From contig NW_026705216.1 in the NCBI RefSeq assembly GCF_029867415.1, forward strand, positions 434,001 through 498,000: 64,000 nt of DNA, written 5' to 3'. A program made the position numbers and the translations under genes. The notes under the pieces were generated by a model. The model ran no database searches. It was not told where the DNA came from and worked only from the letters and a program-made list of their open reading frames with translations. Below are positions 34,985 to 45,671 of the stretch, in pieces. This stretch comes from Vicia villosa. Taxonomy: Eukaryota; Streptophyta; Magnoliopsida; Fabales; Fabaceae. The stretch's first letter is position 1, and each line of letters opens with the position of its first letter.

Positions 34985-35528
34985 TTATTTATTCTTTTCA
35001 AAATTCAAGTTTGGCATACCGTTTATGAGATTCTTGTAGACCAACTTGCTTAAGTTGTTCATGTGGATGTGAGCTACCCTCCTATGACATAGCCAAGATT
35101 CATCCTCATTACTAAGGAGACATACATCACTTGAAGGAATTTTATTTAAATTCACGGTATAGATATTTCTACTTCTTGAGCTCATTAATAGATTTTTGTT
35201 TTATTTATATTTTATAACCCCGCATCTAGAAGAATCAAATGTTAAATTATTACCTTTGTGACATAATTGACTTATATTAATAAAATTATGTTTTATCCCT
35301 TTAACCATAAGGGCTTCCTCAATCGTTAGAATTGGACCCTTACTGATGATACCAAAACCTTTTTACCCTTATTGTTATCAACATAAGATATAAAACCTCA
35401 TTTCTTAGGAAAGAAGGATGAGAGTAAGGTTTATCTCCAATCATATACTTTGAACATACCCTATCAAGGTACCATTTAGATTTTGAGATTGTAAAACAAT
35501 CCTGCAATAAAAACTTAGGTCTTAACAT
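34985..35528 (-). pseudogene. SIRE-like protease and pre-integrase region
   Basis: 35528-35340 contains SKWYLDRVCSKYMIGDK, where the protease active site LDSGCSxHM has lost its Ser-Gly. 35185-34985 reads NIYTVNLNKIPSSDVCLLSNEDESWLCHRR, HMNNLSKLVYKNLINGMPNL, the pre-integrase zinc region with its first His replaced. Broken between the two. Confidence 0.75.
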
Positions 35529-35744
35529 TAGGTACCCATATCATTTTGGATCCTCTATTGTTAGTTTCATAAATATTATTATCATTATATTTTATCTACA
35601 AAACATTTGATGAGGTATATATATTTTTCATTTTCGCTCACAATGTTTCTTATAAAGTAAGAAGGAGGATGCCTTTTTTTGCTCTCGTGACTTTTCTTAA
35701 TAAAACAAAACATGACAGTATAACCTTCTTTATTACACTAAGTT

Positions 35745-37200
35745 TCATTTTAAGGTCTTGCAATAAATGGTGGTCTTGACACTACAAATATTACTGAAGT
35801 TTTTACTATTACTGTTGGATTCATAGCCAAGACTAGATTTATTGTAAAAATCTCTTTGGTTACCTAAAAAAAGATCCAAAATCTCTCTTCCTTCGCTGAA
35901 CTTAACAAGTGTCTTTTGAAGGTCAAAAATTTCATTTTTCAAGGTATCACATTCATTTCGCTTGTCAGGTTCATCTTCTTCGATAAAAGTGGATGAATTT
36001 TGGACGAGATCATTTTGTGTTTCTCTAAGAATTTCTATTTCTTTCTCAAGGTTTTTATTTTTAGATTCAAGAAAAGAAATATTATCCTTGGATAAAGAGG
36101 CAATTTGTTCAACTTTACTTGTTTCTTTTGTTAGCTTCATACAAATGCAAAAATATCATGATAAGAGAAGTTAGAGGTTACCTCATCGTCTTGATGATTT
36201 TCCATGACAAATGTTGTCTTCTTCTTCATCATCTGACGATTCCAAATCGTTATCCTCCCATGTGACATAAGTCGTCTTACCATTTTTCTGTGGTTTCTTA
36301 GATTTATTTTGAATTTGATTTTCCTTTTTCTCTAAAGGAAAATTTATCCTGATGTTCCCTTTTATTCCATATAGGCAGTATGCGGGAGTGAACGTAGCTT
36401 TCTCCTCATCTTTTTCATGTTCCTCATTTTGGTGTTTCTCATGCCTTAAAAATATTTTAAAGATTTTTTACTATCAGTACCACATCACCATGAGATTTAA
36501 AATATTTTACTTTGAGCTATAGAATTTTTCTATTCTTTTCTCCTTCCTTAAATATGGAAAGTTTCTTCAGTTCTATTTCGTGTTCCTGCAATTTACCAAA
36601 AAGAGAGTGTGTTTCCATGGTTGCTAAATCCTTAGATTCACATATCACTTTAATTTAGATTGGAACCTATGCTTTAGGAATCTGAGAATATTTATAACCA
36701 TTCATCATTTGAGAATGTTTTCCTAGAGTTCTCATACGACTCACGATATGGGTAAATCAGGTTTGCATTTGATTTATGCTCTCTTCAGATTTCATTATGA
36801 ATAAGTTTATACTCATTATTCAACATGGTTAACCTTTCCCTCTCTAACCCAGTAGTTCCTTCATGGTAATTTGGAGTATGTACACATTTCTTTTTCAGTC
36901 TCACAGTGAGAAACTCGCAAAAATTCATCAATACTAAGAGCGGTAGTGCTGAGTGTTTTTTCTTTCAAACTGCATTGCACATTTTCTTTATCATCTTTGG
37001 TCTAATCCTTTTAGGTATGTTTACTACAACACCATCGACATCATGTGTAGGAACAAATGAGTCTTCCTTCAAAGCCTTCCAAATACCACGATTCATCCCT
37101 TCTATGAAAAACTTCATTTTCTCTTTCCACAAAGTTAACCCTTCTCCAATTAAAAAATGAATGTTTATTTAGTGAATAACTTGAAGTCATTTTTCCTCCT
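35745..37200 (-). pseudogene. SIRE-like gag remnant with coiled coil
   Basis: 36140-35745 encodes a Lys/Glu-rich helix (NKNLEKEIEILRETQNDLVQ, CDTLKNEIFDLQKTLVKFSE), as found in the C-terminal half of SIRE-type gag. The N-terminal half at 36150-37200 is too broken to read continuously, though minus-strand words persist to about 37190. Confidence 0.6.
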
Positions 37201-37227
37201 GGAATGATAAGTCTTTAAAAGGAGTTA

Positions 37228-38100
37228 GGCTCTGATGCCACTTGTTGAACAAGTGAGTTCAAGCATAAAAAGGGGAGGTGAATTGTGATATTTAGAATTT
37301 GCAATTAATTTAGAGTTTTTGTCACATAAGAAGAAAATTGTGTTAGTACTCTTTTTATCAAAATAAAAACAATGGAAAATAAATGTAGTAAAGTAAATAG
37401 TATAAATTAAAAGATAAGGGATAAATAGATGGCACCGACAGATTATGCAGGTTCGGCCAAAATTTAGCCTATTCTTGTCCCCAAGAGATCTTCATGAGAT
37501 TTGACTATAAAATTGAGAATTTATAGGTTATGCCCAAAAATAAGATTTTACACTGGATTATCCCCAACCAAAAGTGATATTTTCCATGGGATGCACTCAC
37601 GAACCAAGTAGAGATTTTACAGGATGATCTCAATAAGCAAACATAAATTTTCCAAGCTGAGTTCTACAACCAAACTAAGATTTTAAAATGGTATATATGA
37701 AGAAATAAACTCAATTCTTCAAGAATATCACACTCTTGGAAATAACAACAATGGCAGCATACAAATACAACCTTTCCTCTTAAGCAGTTTTCGCTCACAA
37801 GGTACTAGGTCAAGTTTGGTAAAAATAAAATATTTAGAGAGAGAGAGAGAGATTGAGAAGAATTGGAAAATCCTGAATTCTAGTATGAAATGAAGAAAGG
37901 AGGATCCTTCTTTATATAGGAAAATAAATGGTTATAAAATGAAACGATCCATGGGCCAACTAACTCACCCAATTGATTAGGTCCTAAGTCTAAACGATTA
38001 GTTACTTCAAATAATAGATTATTTGTTCCCAATATGGAAGGTTTGAATAGAGATCCATTACCAATCATTAAAAGACTGTCATTATTTATTATACGATCGA
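37228..38100 (-). mobile_element. 5' LTR and primer site of the SIRE-like element
   Basis: On the minus strand TGGCATCAGAGCC (plus 37228-37240) is the tRNA-Met primer site. The LTR ends ...TTGTTCAACA at 37243. A minus-strand TATA box (CTATATAAAGAAGG) lies at about 37906-37920. The outer end near 38100 is approximate. Confidence 0.6.
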
Positions 38101-38106
38101 TTATTC

Positions 38107-39090
38107 TGTTAGAACATGAAATGTTCTAATCAATATTTCTAGTTTTGATGATAACATTATATATGAATTTTGTATAAGAAAATGTGATACTCTAATTATT
38201 CACATTTTCCATTTCAGGAAAAGTCTAAGAGAGTATGCATAAAATCAGCATTCAGAAGCTCTGACCCAGAAGATCTGGATGACTTCATCAGAACATGGTC
38301 TGGAAGACATTAGAAGATGGTCTCGAGAAAATCAGAACATGATCTGGAAGGCATCCGAAGATGGCAATCAGAAGCAAGGCTCTGAAGATCTGATGGTATC
38401 ACGCTACAAGGAACTTCCAAAGTCTGACGACTGAAGTTACAATCTGCACCAATGCTGAAGACTTTGATATTCAAACTTCATTCTAATAGTCTGAGTCCAG
38501 AAGCAAGTATAAGATGAAAAAAGCTACAACGTCAAATCTGATTGATAAAAGGAACGTTAGAAGCTACAAAAGGCAAAGTCAGCAAGAGCAGTTGAAACAA
38601 GGCTCGAGGTAGTTGACAAAAGAGTGAAACATTAAATGCAGTAGTGTACTATTCACGTAAAGCATTAAATACTCCTCAACGGTCCCTTTTCTCATTGCCT
38701 ATATAAGTGATGCTCTGGATGCTGAAGAACTAGAGAACATATGCTAAGTAATCTTAAGCTTCCAAATTGATTCTTAACGTTATCACAAAAACAACAAAGC
38801 AACTTCATCTTCAACCTTACAAATATTGTAATATCTTAGTGAGTGTTAGAACTTAATTTTTGAGAGAAAATCACTTGGTGATTATAGCTTATTAAGAAGC
38901 ATATTAAACTATTGTAATATTGTTTTACTATTTTGTAAAAGGATTTCCTAGAGTGATCAAGTTGTGATTTGTATACTCTAGAAGATTTAGAAGTTGTCTA
39001 AGTTGAGGTAAATCACTCTCTAAGGGGTGGACTGGAGTAGTTTAGCAAGCATAAGTGTTGTCATCATCAAAACATAAAAAATGATTGTCA
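38107..39090 (+). mobile_element. LTR-like region of a second SIRE-like element
   Basis: Opens TGTTAGAACATGAAATGTTC, a self-complementary LTR start, followed by repeated AGAAG(A/G)TCTGG and CAGAACATG(A/G)TCTGGA words (38270-38420), then a TATA box CCTATATAAGTG at 38698-38708. It abuts the minus-strand element. No coding part or second end seen, so it is a solo or truncated LTR. Confidence 0.55.
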
Positions 39091-40590
39091 CCTTCAGGAT
39101 CACAAACTTCATACATGCAAACACATATATCCACATCATCATGAGCATTACACGGATGATAACACCTCTTCTTCGTTCAAACGAAAAAATATCTTTGCTT
39201 ATAGTGCTATCTGAATCGAATGAAGGATGGGAGAGATAGAGAGAGAGGTATGGTTTTAGGTCTTAGTAAAATAGAGTTTCTAAAATAAATGTTGGTCAAG
39301 ATTGACTTAATTCACCATAAGTGTTCTATTTTAGAACCACTTTGTATGGGTTGCAAGCTAAAAAAACTCATTTAAGCACATTGTACCTTATGGTATACCA
39401 TATTGCACTTGAACGCACTGTATCTTATGATGTACCACGTATCTCTAATTAATGCTAGTGCATTGAAACACTGCACCACTAAATAAGTGTCATGTATAAT
39501 TTAATCTCATACATCTTCTCTTGTGTGTGTGATCCCGTAGGTTCTTGTAATGTTGATAATTATATTAAATTATACATTTAATATAATATATATTGAGTGT
39601 TTCTAGCAACACGTCACTACTACCCATAAAAATATGATATGATATGACAAAACTTTTCTTTGATAATGATTATGTGTACAATTACCCTTGCAACCTCATG
39701 TCTATATTGAAGACAATGGTTTACATTTTTTTAATGATCGATAAGGCCCTTATATAGTAATAATTCTACCAAATGATTACACATCTTGCATATAGGCAAT
39801 CAAATGCGTAATTTTCTTTTCATAAAGCAAAAAAAATAGAGGTTACACAGAAAGATGAAAATGTGGGATTTGAAGGCAATAATTCTGTTAATGTACTCAC
39901 ATGTAATTGTAATTTCTTTGTAGCTTGAAATCATTTTAGCACCAAATCTATTCATTTGAGGCAAATCATCTTTGTTAGTAGCTGCATACATAAACTAATT
40001 ATACCATATCACACCATGCATAAGTATTACATGAAAGAATTATTTAATAAAGACAAATCATCTTGATAATCCTTACTATTCTACTCAGCTAACTGCCCTT
40101 GCTGAATCACCATGGCATCAAGTGCAAGCTTTTTGAAATCAATTACTTTAACGTCAATCACATACTGTACAATTATATGATTGAGATATTAACACAAATA
40201 AAAAATAAGAACTAGAAAACACCGACTTTCCAATGGTGGCCAAACACAACTTATCAAATGCCCTTAAAACATTTTAGCTGGCCGTTTTCAATTAATTTGA
40301 GTTTTTGATCTAATACAAGCAAGACACAACAATGATAAATTACAAATATTTTCCTGTATCTATAATGGCCACTGCAAATTAAGGAAACATGAGTCATTTG
40401 TTTAATTTAGGATGTGTTCCAATACAAGTAGTGATATTAATTTTATATAATATATCTAAACTTGTGTGTACAATGTCCCTTTGTACATGTCAAGTGATTG
40501 GATTCATGATTACTATTAGATAGAAACATAAGACCGTAAAAAAGTACAATATTGCAAACTTCTATGCAAAATATGAAAATTGATCTTATT
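39091..40590. other. Intergenic, includes a dispersed repeat copy
   Basis: No gene. 39541-39735 resembles 47548-47715 (listed separately). The rest is AT-rich without recognised ends. Confidence 0.45.
39541..39735. repeat. Dispersed repeat, copy 1
   Basis: Shares with 47548-47715 the ordered phrases CATTTAATATAATA, AGCAACAC(G/A)TCACT, GATAATGA(T/C)TATGTGTAC and TGTCTATATTGAA. The family is unknown to me. Confidence 0.6.
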
Positions 40591-40800
40591 TCTTGAAAAT
40601 TTCTTTACCCACTTCTCTATGGGGTCACCCCCAGGGAAAATTCCACTTTACCCCGCTTCGGAAATGCATTTCCGAAATTTTTTTTTTTAAAAATTTTTCC
40701 AGACTTCGGAAGTGCATTTCCGAAAAAATCCCAAAAATTGGGATTTTGTATCTCCGAAAAAACAAAAAAAAAATTAAAAATCCCAAAAATTAATTTTAGG
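40590..40800. mobile_element. Left arm of palindrome-rich element split by copia
   Basis: The left end GAAAATTTCTTTACCCACTT is inverted to AGGTGGGTAAAAAAATTTCC at the far right (46816-46837), and the GGTCACC / GGTGAC words inside also correspond. It contains two TTCGGAAxTGCATTTCCGAA palindromes (40657, 40714). The remaining arm is 45672-46837; the copia element at 40806 sits between. Confidence 0.6.
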
Positions 40801-40805
40801 ATATT

Positions 40806-41012
40806 TATTGGAATACAATTACTATTATATTGGGCTTTAGTCACATTATATTCTATTGGGCTTGTGTGGTTAAATGGGCTTTAGCTTCTTAGGTCCAATA
40901 TATAAACATATGTAACCTATTCACTTCAATTCAATATACAGATTTAAATTTCATTTTTGCCGCCAATGTTCATTCATCATCTTCTCCAAGATGAACATAT
41001 CACTATGTAATA
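40806..41012 (+). mobile_element. 5' LTR of copia element
   Basis: Holds repeated TTGGGCTTTAG / ATTGGGCTTG words and a TATA box (CAATATATAAACATATG, about 40899-40914). The primer site follows with no spacer. Confidence 0.9.
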
Positions 41013-41024
41013 TGGTATCAGCAG
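41013..41024 (+). promoter_or_regulatory. Primer binding site of copia element
   Basis: TGGTATCAGCAG follows the LTR directly and matches the initiator tRNA-Met complement for nine bases. Confidence 0.85.
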
Positions 41025-41102
41025 ATAAAACCCTTTCAATCATTCATTCCTTTACCCACCTGCATCTTCAATAGTTCCTCTCCTCTTTCTTTCACCTTTT
41101 CC

Positions 41103-42152
41103 ATGGAATCCGATGGAAGTGATTCTGAATCCATCCACAACACAGAAACAAACACCAACCAAGATCCATCCATGAACCCTAGAAACCCCTATTACCTTCA
41201 CCCTGGAGAGAATCCTAGAGCTACCATTGTTGCACCTCCTCTTGATGATAACAACTATCATAATTGGAGCAAGTCCATGAAACGTGCTCTCACTTCCAAG
41301 AACAAGGTATCTTTCATCAATGGAACGCTTCCCAGACCACCTGAATCGGACAAGAACTTCGAGCTATGGGATCGCGCCAATAGCATGGTGCTCTCATGGA
41401 TAAACAGAACGCTATCACCTCACATTGCACAGAGCACAATCTGCTTTGACTCTGCCTATGAACTTTGGGAAGATCTTCGCGAGCGATTCACCAAAGGAAA
41501 CCATTTCAGGTTCTCTGATCTCCTTCGCGACATCCACTCCATACAACAAGGTGATCGTTCATTATCCACTTACTTCACTGATATGAAGATTCTCTGGGAC
41601 GAATTGGAAGATTTGCGCCCTAATCCTTCTTGTTCTTGCCCCATTCCTTGCACATGTGGCTTATCCAAGGCGATTCGTGATTTCAAACAAATGGAGTACG
41701 TCACATGTTTCTTAAAAGGTCTGAACGACAATTATCAAAATATCCGCACACAAATTCTGTTACTCGATCCCCTTCCACCCATCAGTCGCGTATACTCATT
41801 GATTGCACAGCAACAGATCCCAACCACCTCCAACTCCACCATTTTATATGCTAACAATAACAATTCTAAGGGCAGAGGTCGTGGCACGGGCAAGACTTCA
41901 ATGGTGTGCACCAATTGTAGTAAAACCAATCACACTATTGATACATGTTATTTCAAACATGGTTTTCTACCAGGATATCGCAACAAGAACTCAAAGAACG
42001 CAACTGAGCAGAAACATTCAAAGAACTCAAAGAACTCAAAGAACGCAACTGAGCAGAAACATTGCCATCCATCTCCAAAGAAGATTATCAGCTTCTCCTG
42101 CAGCTTCTCCAACAATCAAAGAAGGAAGCTCCTAAGGATGACAAAGTTGTAA
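41103..42152 (+). CDS. Copia gag
   Basis: Starts MESDGSDSES and encodes a copia-type gag: PYYLHPGENP and LDDNNYHNWSKSMKRALTSK near residues 30-65, WDRANSMVLSWINRTLSP, and ELWEDLRERFTKGN. A CCHC-type knuckle CTNCSKTNHTIDTC lies near residue 270. A 45-bp duplication near 41990-42060 repeats KNATEQKH. The true gag frame is lost at about 42062, where the pol frame (one base back) takes over; the last 30 residues are out of phase. Expected gag-pol of this group is one frame, so this looks like a 1-base deletion rather than programmed shifting. Confidence 0.85.
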   Translation: MESDGSDSESIHNTETNTNQDPSMNPRNPYYLHPGENPRATIVAPPLDDNNYHNWSKSMKRALTSKNKVSFINGTLPRPPESDKNFELWDRANSMVLSWINRTLSPHIAQSTICFDSAYELWEDLRERFTKGNHFRFSDLLRDIHSIQQGDRSLSTYFTDMKILWDELEDLRPNPSCSCPIPCTCGLSKAIRDFKQMEYVTCFLKGLNDNYQNIRTQILLLDPLPPISRVYSLIAQQQIPTTSNSTILYANNNNSKGRGRGTGKTSMVCTNCSKTNHTIDTCYFKHGFLPGYRNKNSKNATEQKHSKNSKNSKNATEQKHCHPSPKKIISFSCSFSNNQRRKLLRMTKL

Positions 42153-45100
42153 TCTCAGGTATGAATCATATAGGTAGTACATTATCTAATCCCTCTATCT
42201 GGATTTTAGACTCGGGTGCTTCTCATCATGTATGTCCATTCTTGACTTGTTTTTCTGACTTACATCATATAAAACCTGTGCATATTAACCTTCCTAATGA
42301 CACTCGTATGACTGCCAATTTTTCTGGAACTGTGCATATAAACAAACATCTTAGACTTCAACATGTTTTCTACATACCACAGTTCAAATTTAGCCTTATT
42401 TCTATTTCAAAGCTTTGCCAAAACTCTGCATATAGTGTAGAATTCATACACAATTCCTGTTCCATACAGGATGTGTCTACCAAGCAGAAGATTGGCCAAG
42501 TCACCCCCATTATCAATCTTTACATTTTACATAGAACTCCTATACAAGAGGATAATCCTCCCAACACTTGTAATAATGTCATTTCTGATACTCATGTGAA
42601 TAATAATCAGGTTTCTTTATGGCATCATAGATTGGGTCATCCCTCTCATGAAGTTTTACTCCACATGTCTAAATCTTTCCCTGCTATTACTTCTCAAAAG
42701 TATTCACCTTGTCATACATGCCATCTCTCTAAACAAACAAAATTATCTTTTGCTATAAGTAACACAACTTCTAATAAACCATTCGACTTGATTCACATGG
42801 ATATTTGGGGCCCTATTAGTGTTCCCTCATTAGATGGTTTTAGATACTTCCTAACTGTTGTTGATGATCATTCTAGGTATACCTGGACATTCCTTATGCA
42901 TGCTAAATCTGAAACACGACAGCATATTCAAAACTTTCTTAATTTCTGTAAAACTCAGTTTTCCTGCATTGTTAAAATCATAAGGTCTGATAATGGACCT
43001 GAATTCTTAATGACTTCTTATTATGCTGCTCATGGCATTGTGCATCAAAGGAGTTGTGTTGAGACACCTCAACAAAACTACATTGTAGAAAGAAAACATA
43101 GGCATTTACTTCAAGTTACAAGATCTTTACTTTTTCATTCAAATTTATCTAAGCCATTCTGGTCATTTGCATTATGCCATGCTTCTTATTTGATTAATAG
43201 ATTATGCAGTCCTTCTATACAGCATAAAACCCCATATGAACTGCTATTCCAAACCCTTCCATCATTCAACAATCTCAAAACTTTTGGCTGTTTGGCATAT
43301 GCTTCAACACTAACCAGAGACAGGGACAAATTAGACCCCAGGGCTGCACAATGTATTTTCTTAGGATATACCTTAGGCATTAAGGGATACTTACTTTTCA
43401 ACCTGCAAAACAGATCCTTACTTACATCCAGAAATTGCATATTTTATGAAACACACTTTCCCTTCAAACCACCACATTCTCATATTTCTCCCCCACACAC
43501 TGCAAACCTTAACACATCTTTCATTTTTGACTTAGACACCAATCCTTATACTAATCCCAGTAGTAACCCTACTTCCACAGCTACTCTTGATAACACACCC
43601 ACACCCATGGCACCTGCTAATAACTCAAACACACCACCTGAAAATAACTCCCATACCACTGAGGCAATTCCCAATAATCAATCTCAAGAACCTACTGTTA
43701 TACCTGACCACCAAGCTATCCATAATCCTAATAATCAAACTCAGCCTAATACTAATATAAGACAATCCATTAGAAACAAATCAGCTCCTGCATATTTAAA
43801 AGATTTCATATGCCATATTTCACATACATCCCCATTATATGACATATCTAAACACATATCTTACAAACACCTTGCATCTGCACATCATGCATACATCACT
43901 GCTATTACAGCCACTTCTGATTCTACCACTTACAAGCAAGCAAGTGCACATCCTCACTGGATTCAGGCCATGGCTGATGAAATTCAAGCTTTAACATCAA
44001 ATAAAACTTGGATCATCACCACTCTGCCCCCAGTTAAGAAAACAATAGGCTATAAGTGGGTTTTCAAAACCAAATATAATTCTGACGGCTCTTTAGAAAG
44101 GCACAAGGCAAGACTTGTTGCTCAAGGCTTCAAACAAATAGAAGGTATAGATTTTTTTAACACTTTTTCCCCTGTAGCCAAATTAACAACTGTAAGAATT
44201 ATCCTTGCTCTTGCTGCTTCATTAAATCTTCTCCTATTTCAAATAGATGTACACAATGCTTTTTTACATGGTGACTTGGATGAGGAAGTATACATGAACT
44301 TGCCACAAGGAATGACTACTTCTTCACCAAACCAAGTTTGTAGACTTCTGAAATCACTCTATGGATTAAAACAATCCAGCAGGCAGTGGTTTGAGAAGTT
44401 ATCTAAAGTTCTCCTCAACAATAATTACAAACAATGTGCTTGTGATCATTCATTATTTATTTTTAATTCTGCAGACTCCTTTACCTTCCTTCTAATTTAT
44501 GTTGATGATCTCTTGATTGCAAGAAATGACATTCAAATCATCAACAAAACAAAACAAATTCTGCATCAACACTTCCACTTGAAGGACCTTGGACCATTGA
44601 AGTATTTTTTGGGCATAGAAGTTGCAAGGAACACAACAGGCATCAACATCAATCAGAGGAAATACACTCTCGATTTGCTATCTTCAGCTGGACTTCTTGC
44701 TTGTAAACCGACTAAAACTCCTATGGCTCGAGACACAAGACTCTCAGCAACTAAAGGCATCACAATGACTGATCCAACTAAATTCAGACGGCTCGTGGGA
44801 CAACTGATATACCTTCTCAACAAGCGTCCAAATATAGCATATGCAGTACAACAACTTAGCCAACATATGCAAACTCCAATTGACATTCACTACGAGGCTG
44901 CCCTGCGTGTCCTTCGATATCTTAAAAATACACTTGCGCAGGGCATTTTCTTCCCCAGCAAACAACAACTACAAATCAAAGCTTTCTCCGACTCGGACTG
45001 GGCAACTTGCCCCGACACTAGAAGATCCATCACAGGGTATTGCATCTACTTAGGACAATCTCTCATCTCATGGAAGTCAAAGAAACAACCAACGGTTTCA

Positions 45101-45448
45101 CGAAGTTCCACAGAAGCTGAATATCGAGCCATGGCAACGACGGTATGCGAAATTCAATGGATCACGAATCTTCTTCAGGAGCTCAAGATACCTCTTCATA
45201 GACCTGCCAACTTGTACTACGACAATGCTTCCGCCAGACACATTGTAAGTAATTCATCCTTTCATGAACGTACCAAGCATATCAACCTCGACTGTCATTT
45301 AGTAAGGGAAAAGCTACAAGACCGACTGTTTCATCTACTGCCGGTAACTTCACAGCAACAACTTGCAGATGTTTCCACAAAACCTTTGGACACAACACCT
45401 TTCATTGACAATCTTTCTAAGCTAGGACTGCATTCTATTTACTCCTAA
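42062..45448 (+). CDS. Copia pol polyprotein
   Basis: 1128 codons without a stop, entered from gag in another frame (no proper start). Order: protease ILDSGASHHV near residue 50; pre-integrase finger HRLGHPSHEVLLHM...CHTCHLSK; integrase core with DLIHMDIWGP, RSDNGPEFL and VETPQQNYIVERKH; reverse transcriptase with KTKYNSDGSLERHKARLVAQ, and YVDD at residues 813-816; RNase H with FSDSDWATCPDTRRS and SRSSTEAEYRAMA. The integrase-before-RT order defines copia. Asp and Glu catalytic residues are kept, but Tyr replaces the usual Gly in QQNGxVERK. Ends 12 bp before the 3' LTR. Enzyme parts could still be active if translated. Confidence 0.92.
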   Translation: MPSISKEDYQLLLQLLQQSKKEAPKDDKVVISGMNHIGSTLSNPSIWILDSGASHHVCPFLTCFSDLHHIKPVHINLPNDTRMTANFSGTVHINKHLRLQHVFYIPQFKFSLISISKLCQNSAYSVEFIHNSCSIQDVSTKQKIGQVTPIINLYILHRTPIQEDNPPNTCNNVISDTHVNNNQVSLWHHRLGHPSHEVLLHMSKSFPAITSQKYSPCHTCHLSKQTKLSFAISNTTSNKPFDLIHMDIWGPISVPSLDGFRYFLTVVDDHSRYTWTFLMHAKSETRQHIQNFLNFCKTQFSCIVKIIRSDNGPEFLMTSYYAAHGIVHQRSCVETPQQNYIVERKHRHLLQVTRSLLFHSNLSKPFWSFALCHASYLINRLCSPSIQHKTPYELLFQTLPSFNNLKTFGCLAYASTLTRDRDKLDPRAAQCIFLGYTLGIKGYLLFNLQNRSLLTSRNCIFYETHFPFKPPHSHISPPHTANLNTSFIFDLDTNPYTNPSSNPTSTATLDNTPTPMAPANNSNTPPENNSHTTEAIPNNQSQEPTVIPDHQAIHNPNNQTQPNTNIRQSIRNKSAPAYLKDFICHISHTSPLYDISKHISYKHLASAHHAYITAITATSDSTTYKQASAHPHWIQAMADEIQALTSNKTWIITTLPPVKKTIGYKWVFKTKYNSDGSLERHKARLVAQGFKQIEGIDFFNTFSPVAKLTTVRIILALAASLNLLLFQIDVHNAFLHGDLDEEVYMNLPQGMTTSSPNQVCRLLKSLYGLKQSSRQWFEKLSKVLLNNNYKQCACDHSLFIFNSADSFTFLLIYVDDLLIARNDIQIINKTKQILHQHFHLKDLGPLKYFLGIEVARNTTGININQRKYTLDLLSSAGLLACKPTKTPMARDTRLSATKGITMTDPTKFRRLVGQLIYLLNKRPNIAYAVQQLSQHMQTPIDIHYEAALRVLRYLKNTLAQGIFFPSKQQLQIKAFSDSDWATCPDTRRSITGYCIYLGQSLISWKSKKQPTVSRSSTEAEYRAMATTVCEIQWITNLLQELKIPLHRPANLYYDNASARHIVSNSSFHERTKHINLDCHLVREKLQDRLFHLLPVTSQQQLADVSTKPLDTTPFIDNLSKLGLHSIYS

Positions 45449-45450
45449 CT

Positions 45451-45460
45451 TATGGGGGGC
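45451..45460 (+). promoter_or_regulatory. Polypurine tract of copia element
   Basis: TATGGGGGGC directly precedes the 3' LTR start TATTGG. Confidence 0.8.
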
Positions 45461-45666
45461 TATTGGAATACAATTACTATTATATTGGGCTTTAGTCACA
45501 TTATATTCTATTGGGCTTGTATGGTTAATGGGCTTTAGCCTCTTAGGTCCAATATATAAACATATGTAACCTATTCACTTCAATTCAATATACAGATTTC
45601 AATTTCATTTTTGCCGCCAATGTTCATTCATCATCTTCTCCAAGATGAACATATCACTTTGTAATA
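45461..45666 (+). mobile_element. 3' LTR of copia element
   Basis: 206 bp, starts TATTGGAATAC and ends TTTGTAATA, then ATATT target duplication. Confidence 0.9.
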
Positions 45667-45671
45667 ATATT

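Larger units (their letters stand above)
33130..38100 (-). mobile_element. Decayed SIRE-like copia element
   Basis: Minus-strand order from right to left: 5' LTR (37243 to about 38100), primer site, gag, protease, integrase, reverse transcriptase, then truncation near 33130. Copia order (integrase before reverse transcriptase) is clear. Every domain is broken by stops or shifts. No 3' LTR recognised. Confidence 0.8.
40806..45666 (+). mobile_element. Complete copia element with TA...TA LTR ends
   Basis: 4861 bp. LTRs of 207 bp (40806-41012) and 206 bp (45461-45666), flanked by the 5-bp target duplication ATATT (40801-40805 and 45667-45671). LTRs start TATTGG and end GTAATA instead of TG...CA. 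They differ by about four substitutions and one indel, so insertion is fairly recent. gag zinc-knuckle wording (HTIDTCYFKHG) suggests the Ivana group; tentative. Confidence 0.93.
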
